Shown: positions 63,308 through 64,000 of the stretch, in pieces
Layout: every line of letters starts with the position of its first letter
Position numbering within the stretch: position 1 is the first letter of the stretch
Assembly: GCF_010500915.1 (NCBI RefSeq)
Contig: NZ_JAAAWP010000005.1
Span: forward strand, 1-64,000
Direction: 5' to 3'
Length of the DNA stretch: 64,000 bases
Origin: Alteromonas hispanica
GTDB taxonomy: Bacteria; Pseudomonadota; Gammaproteobacteria; Enterobacterales; Alteromonadaceae
Program-made: the position numbers and the translations under genes
The notes under the pieces: generated by a model
The model's database searches: none
Seen by the model: only the letters and a program-made list of their open reading frames with translations
Told to the model about the DNA's origin: nothing

Positions 63308-64000
63308 ATGAAAGCAGGTACTTACCTCTTAGGTATTTTTGCTTTGGCAACGGCGGTAACCGCATGTGCCCCTACTGCGCCTTCCTCTAACGATATCGCA
63401 AAAAAAGAAACGAAGGCCGAAGAACCAGGTCTTAAAATCGATTACGAGAAATATCAATTAGACAACGGCTTAACGGTCATTTTGCACGAAGATAAGTCTG
63501 ACCCTATTGTATCCCTTGCCACTGTGGTGCACGTAGGCTCAAACAGAGAAAAGCCCGGTAGAACAGGATTTGCCCACTTCTTTGAGCACATGGCCTTTAA
63601 CGATTCTGAAAATGTGCCTAAAGGCGCCAATCGAAAAATGATCCCTGAATTAGGTGGTAGTCGAAATGGTGGAACCTGGAGTGACGGCACTATTTATTAT
63701 GAAGTAGTACCAAAAGATGCGTTTGATAAACTGCTTTGGATAGACTCCGACCGTTTAGGCTTTATGATCAATACGGTTACCGAGCCTACCCTTGAGCGCG
63801 AAAAGCAGGTAGTAAAAAATGAAAAGCGCCAGCGTGTGGATAACCGCCCTTATGGCCATACCGATCACGTTATTCGCAAGGCACTTTACCCTGAAGGACA
63901 CCCTTACAGCTGGACGGTTATTGGCGACTTAGAAGACTTACAAGCGGCGACACTAGATGATGTAAAAGGGTTTTACAACGAGTTCTACACTCCGTCGAAT
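63308..64000 (+). CDS. M16 family (insulinase-type) peptidase, lipoprotein, cut by window end
   Basis: Only the first 231 codons are present; the frame is still open at 64000. The protein has a lipoprotein signal with Cys20 (TAVTAC) and the inverse zinc motif HFFEH (residues 90-94). The downstream Glu region 'LEREKQVVKNEKRQ' holds the third ligand. AAGGA eight bases upstream supports the ATG at 63308. Full-length relatives usually have two M16 repeats of ~450 residues each and degrade peptides in the periplasm. Confidence 0.93.
   Translation, partial: MKAGTYLLGIFALATAVTACAPTAPSSNDIAKKETKAEEPGLKIDYEKYQLDNGLTVILHEDKSDPIVSLATVVHVGSNREKPGRTGFAHFFEHMAFNDSENVPKGANRKMIPELGGSRNGGTWSDGTIYYEVVPKDAFDKLLWIDSDRLGFMINTVTEPTLEREKQVVKNEKRQRVDNRPYGHTDHVIRKALYPEGHPYSWTVIGDLEDLQAATLDDVKGFYNEFYTPSN

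Noticed and set aside
1..64000. CRISPR arrays, insertion sequences, prophage genes and tRNA genes
   Set aside because: None was recognised anywhere in the window on reading both strands by eye; a tRNA or repeat finder would settle this.

Overview
The window looks like a chromosome segment of a marine gammaproteobacterium, most likely Alteromonas or a close Alteromonadaceae relative. This is inferred from gene content, not from a database search. Supporting signs are the tkt-epd-pgk-fba block next to metK, the very long PstC/PstA permeases, a GlyGly-CTERM tail on a secreted cyclophilin, class A RNase P RNA, and many PAS/GGDEF-EAL type signalling genes. Most of the window is ordinary vertically inherited chromosome. 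The first ~3.6 kb and the 7.8-13.9 kb stretch look more accessory.

Layout. 1-3.6 kb: a gene-poor left edge with a signal-peptide gene remnant and short tandem repeats, an SRPBCC protein, a TMEM143/DUF3754 membrane protein and a chromosomal ccdAB toxin-antitoxin pair. 3.7-7.8 kb: yigZ, a YgjP-type metallopeptidase and yacL in an overlapping operon, then a PGAP1-like lipase/hydrolase and a CDF metal transporter. 7.8-13.9 kb: a MacAB-type tripartite exporter operon (secreted small protein, HlyD adaptor, ATPase, FtsX-type permease). Divergent from it is a small double-glycine-leader peptide followed by a VanZ-like small membrane protein, a candidate bacteriocin and immunity pair. 14-21.5 kb: an M1 aminopeptidase lipoprotein, ohr/ohrR with paired operators, a hemolysin III homologue followed by a CX5R phosphatase-like protein, oxyR and uspE.

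21.5-33 kb is a phosphate block: pit, then phoU-pstB-pstA-pstC on the minus strand. A GcvR-type ACT protein follows, then ppk1-ppx behind a good match to a Pho box. No pstS, phoB or phoR lies in the window. 33-42.5 kb: an S9 peptidase, the central-carbon operon tkt-epd-pgk-fba (class I aldolase), and metK behind four tandem met boxes.

44-60.3 kb is a dense sensory island: a BLUF blue-light protein, an FNR-like regulator with three N-terminal cysteines, a FixJ-type regulator and a complete chemosensory operon (cheY-cheA-cheW-mcp-cheR-cheD-cheB). The operon's receptor is soluble, carries three PAS domains and ends in a CheR-docking pentapeptide. Divergent from it is a train of signalling genes: REC with unknown output, REC-EAL, PAS/LOV-like histidine kinase, lone REC, and PAS-PAS kinase-REC hybrid. 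A perfect 14-bp palindrome sits between the two divergent operons. 60.5-64 kb: rnpB (minus strand), a secreted cyclophilin, an MDR-family reductase and the start of an M16 peptidase lipoprotein that runs off the right edge.

The most novel candidates are the double-glycine peptide/VanZ-like/MacAB locus and the sensory island. All domain assignments come from reading motifs by eye; no similarity search was run.
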